From the NCBI RefSeq assembly GCF_003123685.1, contig NZ_QCYJ01000003.1:1-64000 (forward strand): DNA of 64,000 nt. Direction: 5' to 3'. The notes beneath the pieces are model-generated. The model was not told the origin of the DNA, searched no databases, and worked only from the letters and a program-made list of their open reading frames with translations. This document shows, one piece after another, positions 43,561 to 52,807 of this stretch (within the stretch, counting starts at the first letter, position 1; each line of letters begins with the position of its first letter). Made by a program: the position numbers and the translations under genes. This DNA is from Nocardia aurea (GTDB taxonomy: Bacteria; Actinomycetota; Actinomycetes; Mycobacteriales; Mycobacteriaceae).

Positions 43561-46500
43561 CTAGTGCTCGAGGCGTTCGACCGCGGCCGCGGTCCAGGTC
43601 GGGTTGCCACAGCGTTCGGCGACGCGGAGCGCGGCGCGGTAGTGGACGGCGGCGAGCGCGGCGTCGCCTCGCCGAGCCGCCAGGTCACCGAGGACGGTAT
43701 CGACCGGACCGGCCGTATAGGAACCGGTGTCGGCGCCACCGAGCCGGTCGTGGAAGGGATACAGATCACGGTAGAGCGCGGTGGCCTCGTCGGGCGTGCC
43801 CAACGCCGCGACCCCCATGCCGCGCAGTGTGAGGAAGAACGATCGGAACAGGTCGTCGCGGATCGGCTGCGCCCGGCGCCGTACCCGCGCCGCTTCGGTC
43901 CGGTCCTCTACCGCGAGCAGGGCCAGCACCAGGAAGTCCACCGAGTCGGCGGCGCTCGCCGCGGAGGCGGCGCTGTCGGCGTAAGCCCTGATCATCTCCA
44001 CGAGTTCACCGACACGGCCCTGGTGCAGCCGCACCACGAACAGCGCCATGCCCAGGATTCCTCCCGCATTGAGAATGCCCGCGCGCGTGAGCAGTTCGTT
44101 CGCTTCCAGATAGTGCTGTTCGGCTGTGTCGGGGTCGCCGGTCGCGAGGGCGACCAGCCCGCGCGTCATCGTGTTCGCCACCTGCGCCTGCCGCCACTGA
44201 TAGCGATCGGCCAGCATCGCGGCTTCCCGGAGATGCTCGCGCACGGCGGTCATGTCGGCCTCGGACGCGGCGGCCTGGATGGCGACCGTGTGGCCGAGGA
44301 GGAGATAGTCGCCGCGGCCGGTGCGCCGCCCGACTTCGATCAGCTCTGCCCCGAGCGGGCCGCGGTCCGGCGAATCGTAGAGCGAAGCCGTAGCTTGCAG
44401 CGCGGGAGCGAGCAGGGCGTCGTCACCGAGTTCACGGGCCAGGGCTTCCGCTTCGGCGGCGGCCACGGCCGCGCGTTCGCTCGCCTCGCCACCGAGTTCG
44501 TCGACGAGGGTGACCAGCAGTCGGCAGCGATCGTCGAGAGCGAGGCCGAGCCAACTCAGTCCGTCCTCGATCCAACCGACGACTCGGTGCTCGACCACGC
44601 CGTACAACCGATTCATCCACGGAGTCGGTGTGTCCCAGGCGGTGAGCACCCGTACTACCAGATTGGTCCGGCGTGCCTCCTCGGCCAGTTCCGCGGCCCG
44701 ATGTCGAGCGGTTCGAGCAGCGAGTCCCGCGCCGGCGGCGAGATGGCTTCGACTCGCCCGGCTCAGTATCGTGACCCGTTCCTCGATGGTGTCGACGACG
44801 GTATGGCGCTCGAGCGCCGCGACCGCGCGTTCGTACCCGGCCGCGGCGACGTCGTGGGCGTAGCGCCGCTCGGCCTGTTCGGCCGCCGCCACGGCGTAGT
44901 CGGCGGCCCGTCGTGCTGTCTGCGGATTCACCGACTCGCCGTAGTGGTGGGCCAAGGCAGCGACATCGCCGGGATCGAGTTCCTCGATCCCGGCGGCAAC
45001 CCGTCGATGCCATCGGTCGCGGCGGACCCTGGACAGGTCGGCGAGCAGTGTGTCCCGCACCAGAACGTGTGTGAAACGCGCTCGGCCGCTGACAGGTTCG
45101 TCGAGGAACCCCGCCAGCACTCCGGCTTCGACCGCGTCCAGCACGTCGTCCTCTGACACCTCGGCGGCATGCACCAGCAGCGCGACGTCGAACTCCCTGC
45201 CGATCACCGCGGCCAGGCGCAGCACCGCGACGCCGGTCTCGGGAAGCCGGGAAAACCTGCGGCGCAGCACGTCCCGCACGCCCTCTGGAATGTCCGACGT
45301 GGCGACCAGCTCACCCTCGCTCCGCAGGAGCCGGGCGACCTCGGTGAGGTAGAACGGATTTCCGCCTGTGCGCTCGTGCAACGTAGCCACCACGTCATCG
45401 GCCGCAGCGTTTCCGGTCACGGCGGTGATCAGGCGACCGCTGTCCTCGATGCCCAGGCCGCTCAGCCGAACTCGGGCGCGGACGGTGGTGGCCAAGGTCG
45501 CGAGCGCGTCGGCCAACGCTGGCGGCACCTCGTCGGGGCGGTAGCAGATCACCACGAGCCCGGGTACCCGGGTCGCCACCGCGGTGAGTAGCGCCGCTGT
45601 CTCGGTGTCGGCCCGATGGAGATCATCGAGCAGAATCGTCGTAGGGGCGGCCACGGCGACGGCGGTGAGGTAGCCGCAGACCGCTCGATGCAAGAGGAAG
45701 CGGCCGTGGGCGCTGTCGACGTCGTGTCCGCCGCCACCGTCGGTGAGCAGCGGCGCCAAGGCGGGCGCGAATTCACCGGGATCGTGCTCGCGGGCCAGGG
45801 CCCGCAGGATCTCGACCCAGGCCCACGCCGACGGAGCCGTATCGTCCTCCGGACAACGTCCGACCACCACCTGTTGCCCGGACGCGCGCAAGGTGTCGCC
45901 GAAGTGTCGCAGCAGAGTCGATTTCCCGCTGCCCGCTTCGCCTACCACCGTCGCCGAGCGAGCTCCGGTTCCAGCGGCTGCTTCGTGCAGCGCGGTGAGT
46001 TCCACGGTTCGGCCGAACAAACCTGGATCCGGCGCGGACCGCGCGACACTCACCTCCGCGACAGCCGATGCTTCAGCGAGCGGAATTACCTGCTCACCCA
46101 ACGGTATTCGCTGCGCGAGGATATCCGCCTCCAAGCGGGCCAGCGCCGGACCGGGATCGATGCCGAGCTCGGTCGTGAGAACATCGCGGGCCTGCCGCAG
46201 GGCGCTGAGCGCGTCGGCCTGACGGCCCGCGCGATACCGAGCCAGCGCGGTCAGCCGCCACGCCTCCTCCCGCAACGGGTGCTCCCTGCACAACATCTCG
46301 GCCTCGGCCGCGGCACGCGCCGCCTCGCCCAGTTCGAGCAGGACGGCCGCGAGTCGTTCACGCGCGCCCAGCCGCAATTGCTCCAGCCGCGCCGCTTCGG
46401 CGGTCACCCACGGCTCCTCCGTGAAGGCGGCGTAGGCGGGGCCCTGCCACAAGGCGAGCGCACGTTCCAGCGTCCGCCCCCGTTCGCGCGGATCATTCTG

Positions 46501-46851
46501 TTGCCCAACGGCATCCATATCCGCGTCGAAGAGCCAGGCGTCCACGTCTTCGGTAGCGAGGCGTAGCGCGTAGCCGGGTGCCCGGCTGATCAGAATGGTG
46601 GCGGGTGTGCGCGGCGCCCGCTGCGGCTCCAGCAATCGCCGCAGGTTCGACACGTAGGCCTGCAGCGCGCCGAGCGCCCGCGGCGGCGGTTCACCCCGCC
46701 ACAGGTCATCGATCAGGCGATCGACCGGCACCACTTCACCGCGCGCGACCAACAGTCGCGCGAGCACGCCGCGTTGCCGCGGACCGCCGAGATCGAGTTC
46801 GCCCCGATCGTCCGCCGCGGTCAGCGCGCCGAGCACCCCGATCCGAACCAT
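43561..46851 (-). CDS. AfsR-type transcriptional regulator with AAA ATPase
   Basis: A 1096-residue regulator. Residues 1-95 are the SARP-type winged helix (IGVLGALTAADDRGELDLGG, PRQRGVLARLLVARGEVV), 95-245 the bacterial transcriptional activation domain (LERALALWQGPAYAAFTEEP, GIDPGPALARLEADIL), followed by an ATPase with Walker A VVGEAGSGKSTLL (about 300), Walker B-like TTILLDDLHRAD and a long helical TPR-like C-terminus. It is expected to activate secondary metabolism in an ATP-dependent way. The partners are unknown; the closest biosynthetic genes begin 8.5 kb away at 55324. Confidence 0.9.
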   Translation of the reverse strand: MVRIGVLGALTAADDRGELDLGGPRQRGVLARLLVARGEVVPVDRLIDDLWRGEPPPRALGALQAYVSNLRRLLEPQRAPRTPATILISRAPGYALRLATEDVDAWLFDADMDAVGQQNDPRERGRTLERALALWQGPAYAAFTEEPWVTAEAARLEQLRLGARERLAAVLLELGEAARAAAEAEMLCREHPLREEAWRLTALARYRAGRQADALSALRQARDVLTTELGIDPGPALARLEADILAQRIPLGEQVIPLAEASAVAEVSVARSAPDPGLFGRTVELTALHEAAAGTGARSATVVGEAGSGKSTLLRHFGDTLRASGQQVVVGRCPEDDTAPSAWAWVEILRALAREHDPGEFAPALAPLLTDGGGGHDVDSAHGRFLLHRAVCGYLTAVAVAAPTTILLDDLHRADTETAALLTAVATRVPGLVVICYRPDEVPPALADALATLATTVRARVRLSGLGIEDSGRLITAVTGNAAADDVVATLHERTGGNPFYLTEVARLLRSEGELVATSDIPEGVRDVLRRRFSRLPETGVAVLRLAAVIGREFDVALLVHAAEVSEDDVLDAVEAGVLAGFLDEPVSGRARFTHVLVRDTLLADLSRVRRDRWHRRVAAGIEELDPGDVAALAHHYGESVNPQTARRAADYAVAAAEQAERRYAHDVAAAGYERAVAALERHTVVDTIEERVTILSRASRSHLAAGAGLAARTARHRAAELAEEARRTNLVVRVLTAWDTPTPWMNRLYGVVEHRVVGWIEDGLSWLGLALDDRCRLLVTLVDELGGEASERAAVAAAEAEALARELGDDALLAPALQATASLYDSPDRGPLGAELIEVGRRTGRGDYLLLGHTVAIQAAASEADMTAVREHLREAAMLADRYQWRQAQVANTMTRGLVALATGDPDTAEQHYLEANELLTRAGILNAGGILGMALFVVRLHQGRVGELVEMIRAYADSAASAASAADSVDFLVLALLAVEDRTEAARVRRRAQPIRDDLFRSFFLTLRGMGVAALGTPDEATALYRDLYPFHDRLGGADTGSYTAGPVDTVLGDLAARRGDAALAAVHYRAALRVAERCGNPTWTAAAVERLEH

Positions 46852-46954
46852 GACGCGCCAAGTCTAGAACGGCCCCCGTGCAGTGCCTCACAAGCGGGCT
46901 GCAAGTAGCGGGCCGCACAGTCGCCGTGGTCCCCGACAGCAACAGGAGCACAGC

Positions 46955-47632
46955 ATGAGCGCCACCCGCACCGCATCCGAGCGTCCCGACACCTACGACA
47001 TGATCGCCGTGCACAACGCCTTCCGCAGTCACTTCCGCGCCCTGCCGGGCCTCATCGCGGCGGTCACTCCTGGAGATCGCGTCCGTGCCCAGCGCCTGAT
47101 CGCCTTTCTCGACGAACTCGGCACCGGCCTGCACCACCACCACACCGGCGAGGACGAACTCGTCTGGCCGATCCTGCTCGAACGCGCCCCCGCCGACGCC
47201 GCGCTGGTGCTGCGGATGGAGGAACAGCACACGCGGATCACCGAACTCACCGAACGCGCCCACCGCGACGGTGCCGAGTTCGCCACCACCGCGGACCCGT
47301 CGATCCGGGATCGGCTCGCAGAGACGGCGCGAGCGCTGGCCGATGCCCTCGACGAGCACATGGCCGAGGAGGAGCGGTGCCTCCTGCCCGTCGTCGAGGC
47401 CGTGATGACCGCGACCGAATGGCAAGCGCTCGGCGAACGCGGCCGCGAGCACATGCCCAAGAACCGCCAGTTGGTCTTCCTCGGTTTCATCTTGCAAGGC
47501 GTCCCCGACACCCACCGCAGGAACCTGCTGGCCGAGATGCCACTGCCCGCCCGACTGGCCTGGCGCGTGCTCGGCCGCCGCGTCTTCGCCAAGGAATACC
47601 GCGAGATCTACCACGCCGATCCCGAGTGGTAG
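46955..47632 (+). CDS. Hemerythrin-domain protein
   Basis: A 225-residue protein. The di-iron ligand pattern is present: H in MIAVHNAFRSHFR, H-H-H-x-x-E in GTGLHHHHTGEDELVWP, H in MEEQHTRITEL, and H-x3-E in LADALDEHMAEEERCLLP. The C-terminal part is helical without recognised domain. ATG 46955 has ACAGGAGC upstream. It is divergent from the AfsR-type gene with a 103-base shared promoter region. Probable role is oxygen, NO or iron-related sensing. Confidence 0.88.
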   Translation: MSATRTASERPDTYDMIAVHNAFRSHFRALPGLIAAVTPGDRVRAQRLIAFLDELGTGLHHHHTGEDELVWPILLERAPADAALVLRMEEQHTRITELTERAHRDGAEFATTADPSIRDRLAETARALADALDEHMAEEERCLLPVVEAVMTATEWQALGERGREHMPKNRQLVFLGFILQGVPDTHRRNLLAEMPLPARLAWRVLGRRVFAKEYREIYHADPEW

Positions 47633-47650
47633 CGACGATCGAATCGTCGC
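47632..47650 (+). terminator. Strong stem-loop after the hemerythrin gene
   Basis: Perfect 8-base arms GCGACGAT and ATCGTCGC with a CGA loop, overlapping the last base of the TAG stop. No T-run, typical of high-GC terminators. Confidence 0.6.
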
Positions 47651-48622
47651 CGCGCCCCAACGAACTCGCGCAGCAGTGGCGCGGCGGGCGGCGAACCGGG
47701 TGACCGCAAGGTGGTGCGCTCTCACTGGCGGCGGTGAGGATTGGGAGGTCGGAGGTGATGATCGGCGCGGCCTCGGTGGTCTGTGGTCGACGGCAAGCGG
47801 CCGAGACCGGTGAGTACCACCCTGCCGCCGCGGGAGTGGCGGTGGTGGAATCGGGTTGCGTGGAGCTTCGCGAAACGGTGGTGATAGCGGCGGTGCCGAT
47901 GTGCTCGTGTGGCACGCACAGCGGTTCACCTCCCGATGTCGGAATTCGACGGTGCCCGAGGACCGGATGATTCTGTACCTGTTATGGATTCGACCTTCAG
48001 CCCGGTGGCGCGCACGCTTGCCTGGAAATGGACGTAGGCCAGGCCCGGCCACACAATCCGGTCACCGCTGACTCGTTGCTCCGCCACTCGAACTGAGGTG
48101 TCGCTCTTCCCTCACCAGGGTTGCTGATCTATACGCCCGGGGGGCTCTGTAGAGGTAGTGAAGGGAATCCGCGTGTCTCGTGCAGTCGTGTGGGTCCCGC
48201 TCGTGCCCGCTCTCCAATTGCTCGGCGAGGACGTCGCCGCGACGGCGATGCGGCCGATCCGGGCGCAGGAGATCCGTAGCGCCCGACCGGACCCCCGACA
48301 GTTCCACGGCGAAGTCCGTCCAGGGGTGCAGGGGAACCGGGTGCATTGCCCGGTACCAATTCCTCTGCTGGCGGCCCGGAATGGCCGGTGCGTCCGCAGG
48401 CATACGTGCGAACGTCATACGCCCTTCTTGGCCGAGGCAACTGAATACGGCGGCGGTCAGCGGCGAGAGTCCCGGTCAGCGTCAAAGTGGCAAAGTTCGA
48501 CGACATCATCGATCTCACCGGTTTCGGTGTGACTGACCCGGCACGGGCTGGCTTGCGAAATACCTCGAGATCTCGGCGAGGTTAGGACGTCAATTGTCCT
48601 ATCTCCTCGCGATACTCGAATC
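47651..48622. other. Nearly 1 kb without a convincing gene
   Basis: Open frames on both strands lack ribosome-binding sites, codon bias and family resemblance. A short piece near 48,480-48,590 (VKVAKFDDIIDLTGFGVTDP) has slight coding character. Otherwise nothing identified. Confidence 0.45.
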
Positions 48623-49135
48623 ATGAGCGAAACGGAATCGACTGCGGGACAGCTGGATCAGGCCGACATCACCGACTACAACGATCCGAATGCGCCGTGG
48701 AACCGGGCGTGGGACCAGGACGGCGGCATCGCCGACTGGAATGACGAGGTGATCGAGGAGTTCCGGGGGAATTCGGGCAAGGTGGGCGGCGCCTACGCGG
48801 GCGGGGATCTCATCCTGCTCACCACTATCGGGGCCAGGAGCGGCAAGCGGCACACGACTCCGTTGGGGCCCCTGTATCGCGGCGACATCATGTACGTGAG
48901 CTCGTTCGTCGAGGACAAGTACCCCGCGTGGTGGTACAACATCAAGGCGAATCCGCAGGTCACCATCGAACTCCGGGACAAGACATACCGGGCGATCGGC
49001 ACGGTGCTCGAAGGCGAGGACTACCACGAGTTCGTAGCGTGGGTGCTGATCAACAACCCGCTATTGGCGGACTTCCAGTCCAAAGTCGATCGGCCGGTTC
49101 CGCTGGTCGTGTTGACCCTCGAGGGCGAGGTCTGA
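48623..49135 (+). CDS. Deazaflavin-dependent (Ddn-like) nitroreductase family protein, second copy
   Basis: A 170-residue homologue of the protein at 43033 with a longer N-terminus (NAPWNRAWDQDGGIADWNDE). Core motifs: LILLTTIGARSGKRHTTPLG, YVSSFVEDKYPAWWYNIKAN (P.WW.N motif), YHEFVAWVLINNPLLADFQ. F420-dependent chemistry is inferred from the family. It stands alone. Confidence 0.9.
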   Translation: MSETESTAGQLDQADITDYNDPNAPWNRAWDQDGGIADWNDEVIEEFRGNSGKVGGAYAGGDLILLTTIGARSGKRHTTPLGPLYRGDIMYVSSFVEDKYPAWWYNIKANPQVTIELRDKTYRAIGTVLEGEDYHEFVAWVLINNPLLADFQSKVDRPVPLVVLTLEGEV

Positions 49136-49445
49136 ACGCTCCCAGGAACTCCGGCCACTGTGTGTCGACGCCGACCGCACCTTGTTGTCGGGTCCGACCG
49201 ATGAATCGGACGCCGACGGCCGGTCCGTCCTTCTCCTGGCGGGGTCGGGACGGAGCGGTCGGGCGTCTCGGTCAGTGCGCACGTGGCGACCGAATCCGGC
49301 ACGTGAGGGCAGGGATCACGGTCGCCACCGCAGCCTTCGTGTGCGGTCCCGCTCGTCGTGTCGATAATGTGCCGTCGGCATCGGTGGCGTCAGGTCATGT
49401 CACCTGTGACACCCGGCCGGAACCCCTCGCGGCGCGATGGCGACA
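49136..49445. other. Intergenic region, nothing identified
   Basis: Convergent space between the Ddn-like gene and the membrane-protein gene; no coding signal. Confidence 0.35.
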
Positions 49446-50246
49446 TCACCAACCACCTTGTTGTCGCCGGCTTTCCGGGGATTCGGTCAGCGGATCGGGC
49501 ACCGACGGATAGGCCGGGGCGGGTTGCGGCACGCCGGACGGCGGGCCATAGACGGGAGCGGCCTGGCCGCTGTAGGGCTGTTGTGGATAGCCGTGCTGCT
49601 GCGGATAGTTGGGCTGCGGTGTCCCGAACTGTGGTGTCCCGAACTGCGGGTTGTACGGTGGCGCGAATCCGGGCCGGGGTCGACCGGGCCGGGGATAGCC
49701 GGGTTGCACCGACGCCGGTCGCGAGGCCAACCACGTGGACGTCGCGGGCACCAGGGCAAGAATCATCGTCGCGATCGGAAAGATCACCGATCCCAGTGCG
49801 CCTTCTCCGCCCAGAATGAGGCCGACCTCTTCGGGGCCGATGATGCGCGCTATTCCGATCACGCCGAGGATCCTCCACAGGATCGTCCCCGCGCATCCCG
49901 CGACGACCAGCGAGCGTCCCGACGCCTTGCGGTTGAACAACATGATCGCACCGACGGCGAGAATGATCGCGGTGATGAGGTGGCCGACCCCGACAACCAC
50001 GGTGACGACGGAGGGGAAGGTGTAGTAGCCGCGATAGCGGAGTAGATGAAGCAGATCGATTCCCGCGAATTCCACACCACCACGGGAGACGCCGATCACG
50101 AGAAGAACCAGCCCACCGCCGAGATTGCCCAGCACACCGAGACACGCCGACATGCCCGCGATGATCGCTGTGGCACCGCTGGGCGCGGATGCCGTATTGC
50201 CACCGGGATACGGCCCGTAGGACCCCGGATACTGCTGATACGCCAC
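49446..50246 (-). CDS. Membrane protein with Pro/Gln/Tyr-rich C-terminal tail
   Basis: About 266 residues from GTG 50246, which has GGGGGAG upstream; the frame is open to 50303. After a short Tyr/Gly/Pro-rich N-terminus there are four helices (LGVLGNLGGGLVLLVIGVSR, VVTVVVGVGHLITAIILAVG, SLVVAGCAGTILWRILGVIG, VIFPIATMILALVPATSTWL). The last 90 residues are low-complexity with PQFGTPQ and QQPYS repeats. This layout is common for envelope proteins of mycolic-acid bacteria. Function unknown. Confidence 0.75.
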   Translation of the reverse strand: MAYQQYPGSYGPYPGGNTASAPSGATAIIAGMSACLGVLGNLGGGLVLLVIGVSRGGVEFAGIDLLHLLRYRGYYTFPSVVTVVVGVGHLITAIILAVGAIMLFNRKASGRSLVVAGCAGTILWRILGVIGIARIIGPEEVGLILGGEGALGSVIFPIATMILALVPATSTWLASRPASVQPGYPRPGRPRPGFAPPYNPQFGTPQFGTPQPNYPQQHGYPQQPYSGQAAPVYGPPSGVPQPAPAYPSVPDPLTESPESRRQQGGW

Positions 50247-50458
50247 TGTTCTCCCCCTCCGGCGCTGCCCGGCCCGGCGCGCGTTCGGCTCAGGATAGAG
50301 CAAATTCGGCCTTGCGCTGCGGCCAGCCCGCCTACGGAAGACCCCGGTGCAGTACTATGACCAGCCCCGAAATCGTCTCCGCACAAAGGGAATCGGTCGG
50401 AAACCCCGACCGTCGGTTTCCCCGGTTCCGGAGACCGCGGGGTCGTGTCTGCTAACGT

Positions 50459-50483
50459 CGATACATAGTAGATCTAGGTATCG
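50459..50483. promoter_or_regulatory. Inverted repeat, probable PadR operator
   Basis: Arms CGATACATAG and CTAGGTATCG pair with one mismatch in ten around TAGAT. The repeat ends seven bases before the GTG start of the PadR gene, so a bound dimer would block transcription or leaderless initiation. PadR proteins usually repress themselves through such long dyads. Confidence 0.65.
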
Positions 50484-50490
50484 GAGTTCG

Positions 50491-50853
50491 GTGCATATCG
50501 ACAAAGACTTGGTAGCGGCATCGGCGACGCCGCTGGTGCTCGGAATCCTCGCTGACGGCGAGTCCTACGGGTACGCCATTCTCAAGCGGGTCAACGAGTT
50601 GTCCGGCGGGCGTATGCAATGGACCGACGGGATGCTCTATCCGCTGCTGCACCGGTTGGAGCGGCTGGGCTATGTGACGTCGAACTGGCAGTCCGCCGAC
50701 AGCGGGCGGCGGCGCAAACACTACGCGATCACCGATTCGGGCCGGGCCGTGTTCGCCGAGCGCCGCACCCAGTGGGCTGTCGTGGCCGACGCGCTCGGGC
50801 AGGTCTGGCGTAGCGTGGAGCAGCCGTCGGCAGTGGCGAAGGGGTGGGTGTGA
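50491..50853 (+). CDS. PadR-family transcriptional regulator
   Basis: A 120-residue winged-helix repressor: LVAASATPLVLGILADGESY, GYAILKRVNELSGGRMQWTD, GMLYPLLHRLERLGYVTSNW and RRKHYAITDSGRAVFAERR wing. The GTG at 50491 starts right after the operator-like repeat. Its stop overlaps the next gene by one base, so it is coupled to the permease-prefix protein, a very frequent pairing. Ligand unknown. Confidence 0.92.
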   Translation: MHIDKDLVAASATPLVLGILADGESYGYAILKRVNELSGGRMQWTDGMLYPLLHRLERLGYVTSNWQSADSGRRRKHYAITDSGRAVFAERRTQWAVVADALGQVWRSVEQPSAVAKGWV

Positions 50854-52199
50854 TGAGTGCCGAGGCCGAGTTGGAAGCGCAGATCGGGCAGTGGCGCGGA
50901 TATGTCCAGCGGCATCGCGCGATATCGGCCGCCGACGTCGAGGAGATGGAAGGTCATCTGCGCGAGCAGGTTTCGGATCTGACCGGTGTGGGACTGGCAT
51001 CCGACGAGGCGTTCCTGGTCGCGGTCAAACGGATGGGCAGTGTGGACTCGATCTCGCGTGAGTTCGCGCGCGAACATTCCGATCGGCTGTGGAAACAGCT
51101 GGTACTGCTGCCGACCGAACCCGAAGGCGGGGGCGACCGTCCCAAGCGTGAGTTGATCGTCGTGCTCGCCCTGGTCGTCATCGCGGCGCTGACGTTGAAG
51201 GTCGGCCTCGCGGTACTCGATGGTGGCGCGGTAGCGCGCAATGTCAGCCTGTTCGTATTGCCTTTCCTCGCTGGATATTTCGCGTGGAAGCGGCAGGTCT
51301 CGCCGCGTGTCGCGGCTGCGTTGCTGGTGCCGTTCGCGCTCGCGGCCGTCGTACTGAACGTATTTCCCTTCGACCCGGACGGATCGACCGAGGTCATCGC
51401 CGCGATCCACGCGCCGATCGCCTTGTGGTTCGTGGTCGGTCTCGCCTACGTCGGCGGACAGTGGCGATCCGACCGGCGCCGAATGGATTTCATCCGATTC
51501 ACCGGCGAATGGATCGTCTACCTCACCCTGCTCGCCTTCGGTGGCTTTGTACTGACCGGGCTGACGGTGAGCGCGTTCGACACGCTCGACATCGATATCG
51601 AATGGGTCGTCGAAGACTGGGTGGCGCCCTTCGGCGTCGCGGGTGCGGTGATTGTCGCGGCCTGGCTGGTCGAGGCCAAGCAGAACGTGGTGGAGAACAT
51701 CGCCCCGGTACTCACGCGGGTGTTCACTCCGCTCACCATCGTGATGTTGCTGGCGCTGCTGGTGGCGTTCGCGACCAACCGCAGCGTGATCGACATCGAC
51801 CGCAATCTGTTGATCCTGATGGACTTGATTCTCGTGGTCGTGCTCGGATTGCTGTTGTACGCGATCTCCGCGCGCGATCCGCTGGCCTCGCCCGACACCT
51901 TCGACCGGCTGCAACTGGTCCTGATCCTCAGCGCCCTCGCCGTCGATGCGGTGATGCTGGCCGCGATGCTCTCGCGTATCGCGGAGTTCGGCTTCACCGC
52001 GAACAAGACGGTGGCACTGGGCATGAACCTGGTGTTGCTGGTGAATCTGGCGTGGTCGGCGTGGCTGGGATTCGGGTTCGTCCGCGGTCGGTGCGGGTTC
52101 GCCGACGTCGAACGTTGGCAGACCCGGTACGTGCCGGTCTACGGTGCGTGGGCCGCCGCCGTGATCGTCGTGCTGCCACCGATATTCGACTTCGCGTGA
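50853..52199 (+). CDS. Permease-prefix-domain membrane protein
   Basis: A 448-residue protein. The first 85 residues are the permease prefix domain 1 (EAELEAQIGQWRGYVQRHRA, ADVEEMEGHLREQVSDL, SDEAFLVAVKRMGSVDSISR). About ten hydrophobic helices follow (LIVVLALVVIAALTLKVGLA, APIALWFVVGLAYVGGQW, VTLLAFGGFVLTGL and others), of DUF4153-like character. The ATG overlaps the PadR stop. It is presumably controlled by PadR. Transport or sensor role unknown. Confidence 0.88.
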   Translation: MSAEAELEAQIGQWRGYVQRHRAISAADVEEMEGHLREQVSDLTGVGLASDEAFLVAVKRMGSVDSISREFAREHSDRLWKQLVLLPTEPEGGGDRPKRELIVVLALVVIAALTLKVGLAVLDGGAVARNVSLFVLPFLAGYFAWKRQVSPRVAAALLVPFALAAVVLNVFPFDPDGSTEVIAAIHAPIALWFVVGLAYVGGQWRSDRRRMDFIRFTGEWIVYLTLLAFGGFVLTGLTVSAFDTLDIDIEWVVEDWVAPFGVAGAVIVAAWLVEAKQNVVENIAPVLTRVFTPLTIVMLLALLVAFATNRSVIDIDRNLLILMDLILVVVLGLLLYAISARDPLASPDTFDRLQLVLILSALAVDAVMLAAMLSRIAEFGFTANKTVALGMNLVLLVNLAWSAWLGFGFVRGRCGFADVERWQTRYVPVYGAWAAAVIVVLPPIFDFA

Positions 52200-52218
52200 A
52201 AGGCGAAACGCTGAGGCC

Positions 52219-52686
52219 CTAAACGGGTTTCGAGTCCGCGGCCGTCTCGGCGCGGATACCGTCGAAAGCATCGGCGCAGCGAGTCAGTAGGTCCTGAAGG
52301 GTGGCGCGCTCCTCGTCGGTGAAGGCCGCTCCCACGGCCCGCTCGACGCGGATAGCGCGCACATCCGCGTCCCGCATGACCTCCGCGCCGCGTTCGGTGA
52401 GGCGGGTCTCGAGTACATTGCGGTGCCATTCGTGCTGGCTGCGTTCGATGAGACCCCGCTCCTGCAGATTGTTCAGGATCGTGTTCATGGTCGGCGGGGT
52501 GACACCGCACAGCCGGGCCAGCGCGGCGGCCGAGATACCCGGATTCCCGGTGAGAAACAGCAGCGCCGAATACTGCGGCACGGTGACGCCCGCCGGCTTC
52601 AACGCCGCGTTCTTGGCCACCGTGAGCGCCTGTTCAGCGCGCTTGATGTAAGACCCGAGGCGCTCCGAGGGCGGCATGGACGTCAT
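52219..52686 (-). CDS. MarR-family transcriptional regulator
   Basis: A 155-residue winged-helix dimer. Recognition region ISAAALARLCGVTPPTMNTIL, NNLQERGLIERSQHEWHRNV, and wing RLTERGAEVMRDADVRAIR. It is divergent from the SMP-30-like lipoprotein gene. The shared 121-base region carries two palindromes fit for MarR dimers, so it probably represses both directions and responds to a small ligand. Confidence 0.9.
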   Translation of the reverse strand: MTSMPPSERLGSYIKRAEQALTVAKNAALKPAGVTVPQYSALLFLTGNPGISAAALARLCGVTPPTMNTILNNLQERGLIERSQHEWHRNVLETRLTERGAEVMRDADVRAIRVERAVGAAFTDEERATLQDLLTRCADAFDGIRAETAADSKPV

Positions 52687-52722
52687 GAACGCATCGTATC
52701 CGCCCGCCCTGTCATTCGACTC

Positions 52723-52761
52723 TTGACGTTCATTAGAGCTCTAATATAACTTAGAGCTCTA
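52723..52761 (+). promoter_or_regulatory. Promoter overlapped by two MarR-type palindromes
   Basis: Minus-35 TTGACG (52723-52728) and minus-10 TATAAC (52745-52750) are spaced by 16 bases. The perfect 14-base palindrome ATTAGAGCTCTAAT (52732-52745) fills the spacer, and a second copy of its core, TAGAGCTCTA (52752-52761), lies just downstream of the minus-10. The centres are 18 bases apart, close to two helical turns. This would repress the lipoprotein gene and probably the MarR gene too. Confidence 0.7.
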
Positions 52762-52807
52762 TTTTAGAGATGACCTCAAATGTGTTCGAGTCGACCAAGG
52801 CAGGACC

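Noticed and set aside
42961..45156. A 731-codon plus-strand open frame opposite the AfsR-type gene
   Set aside because: Antisense shadow of a high-GC gene with clear domains; its translation is Arg/Gly/His-rich and without motifs.
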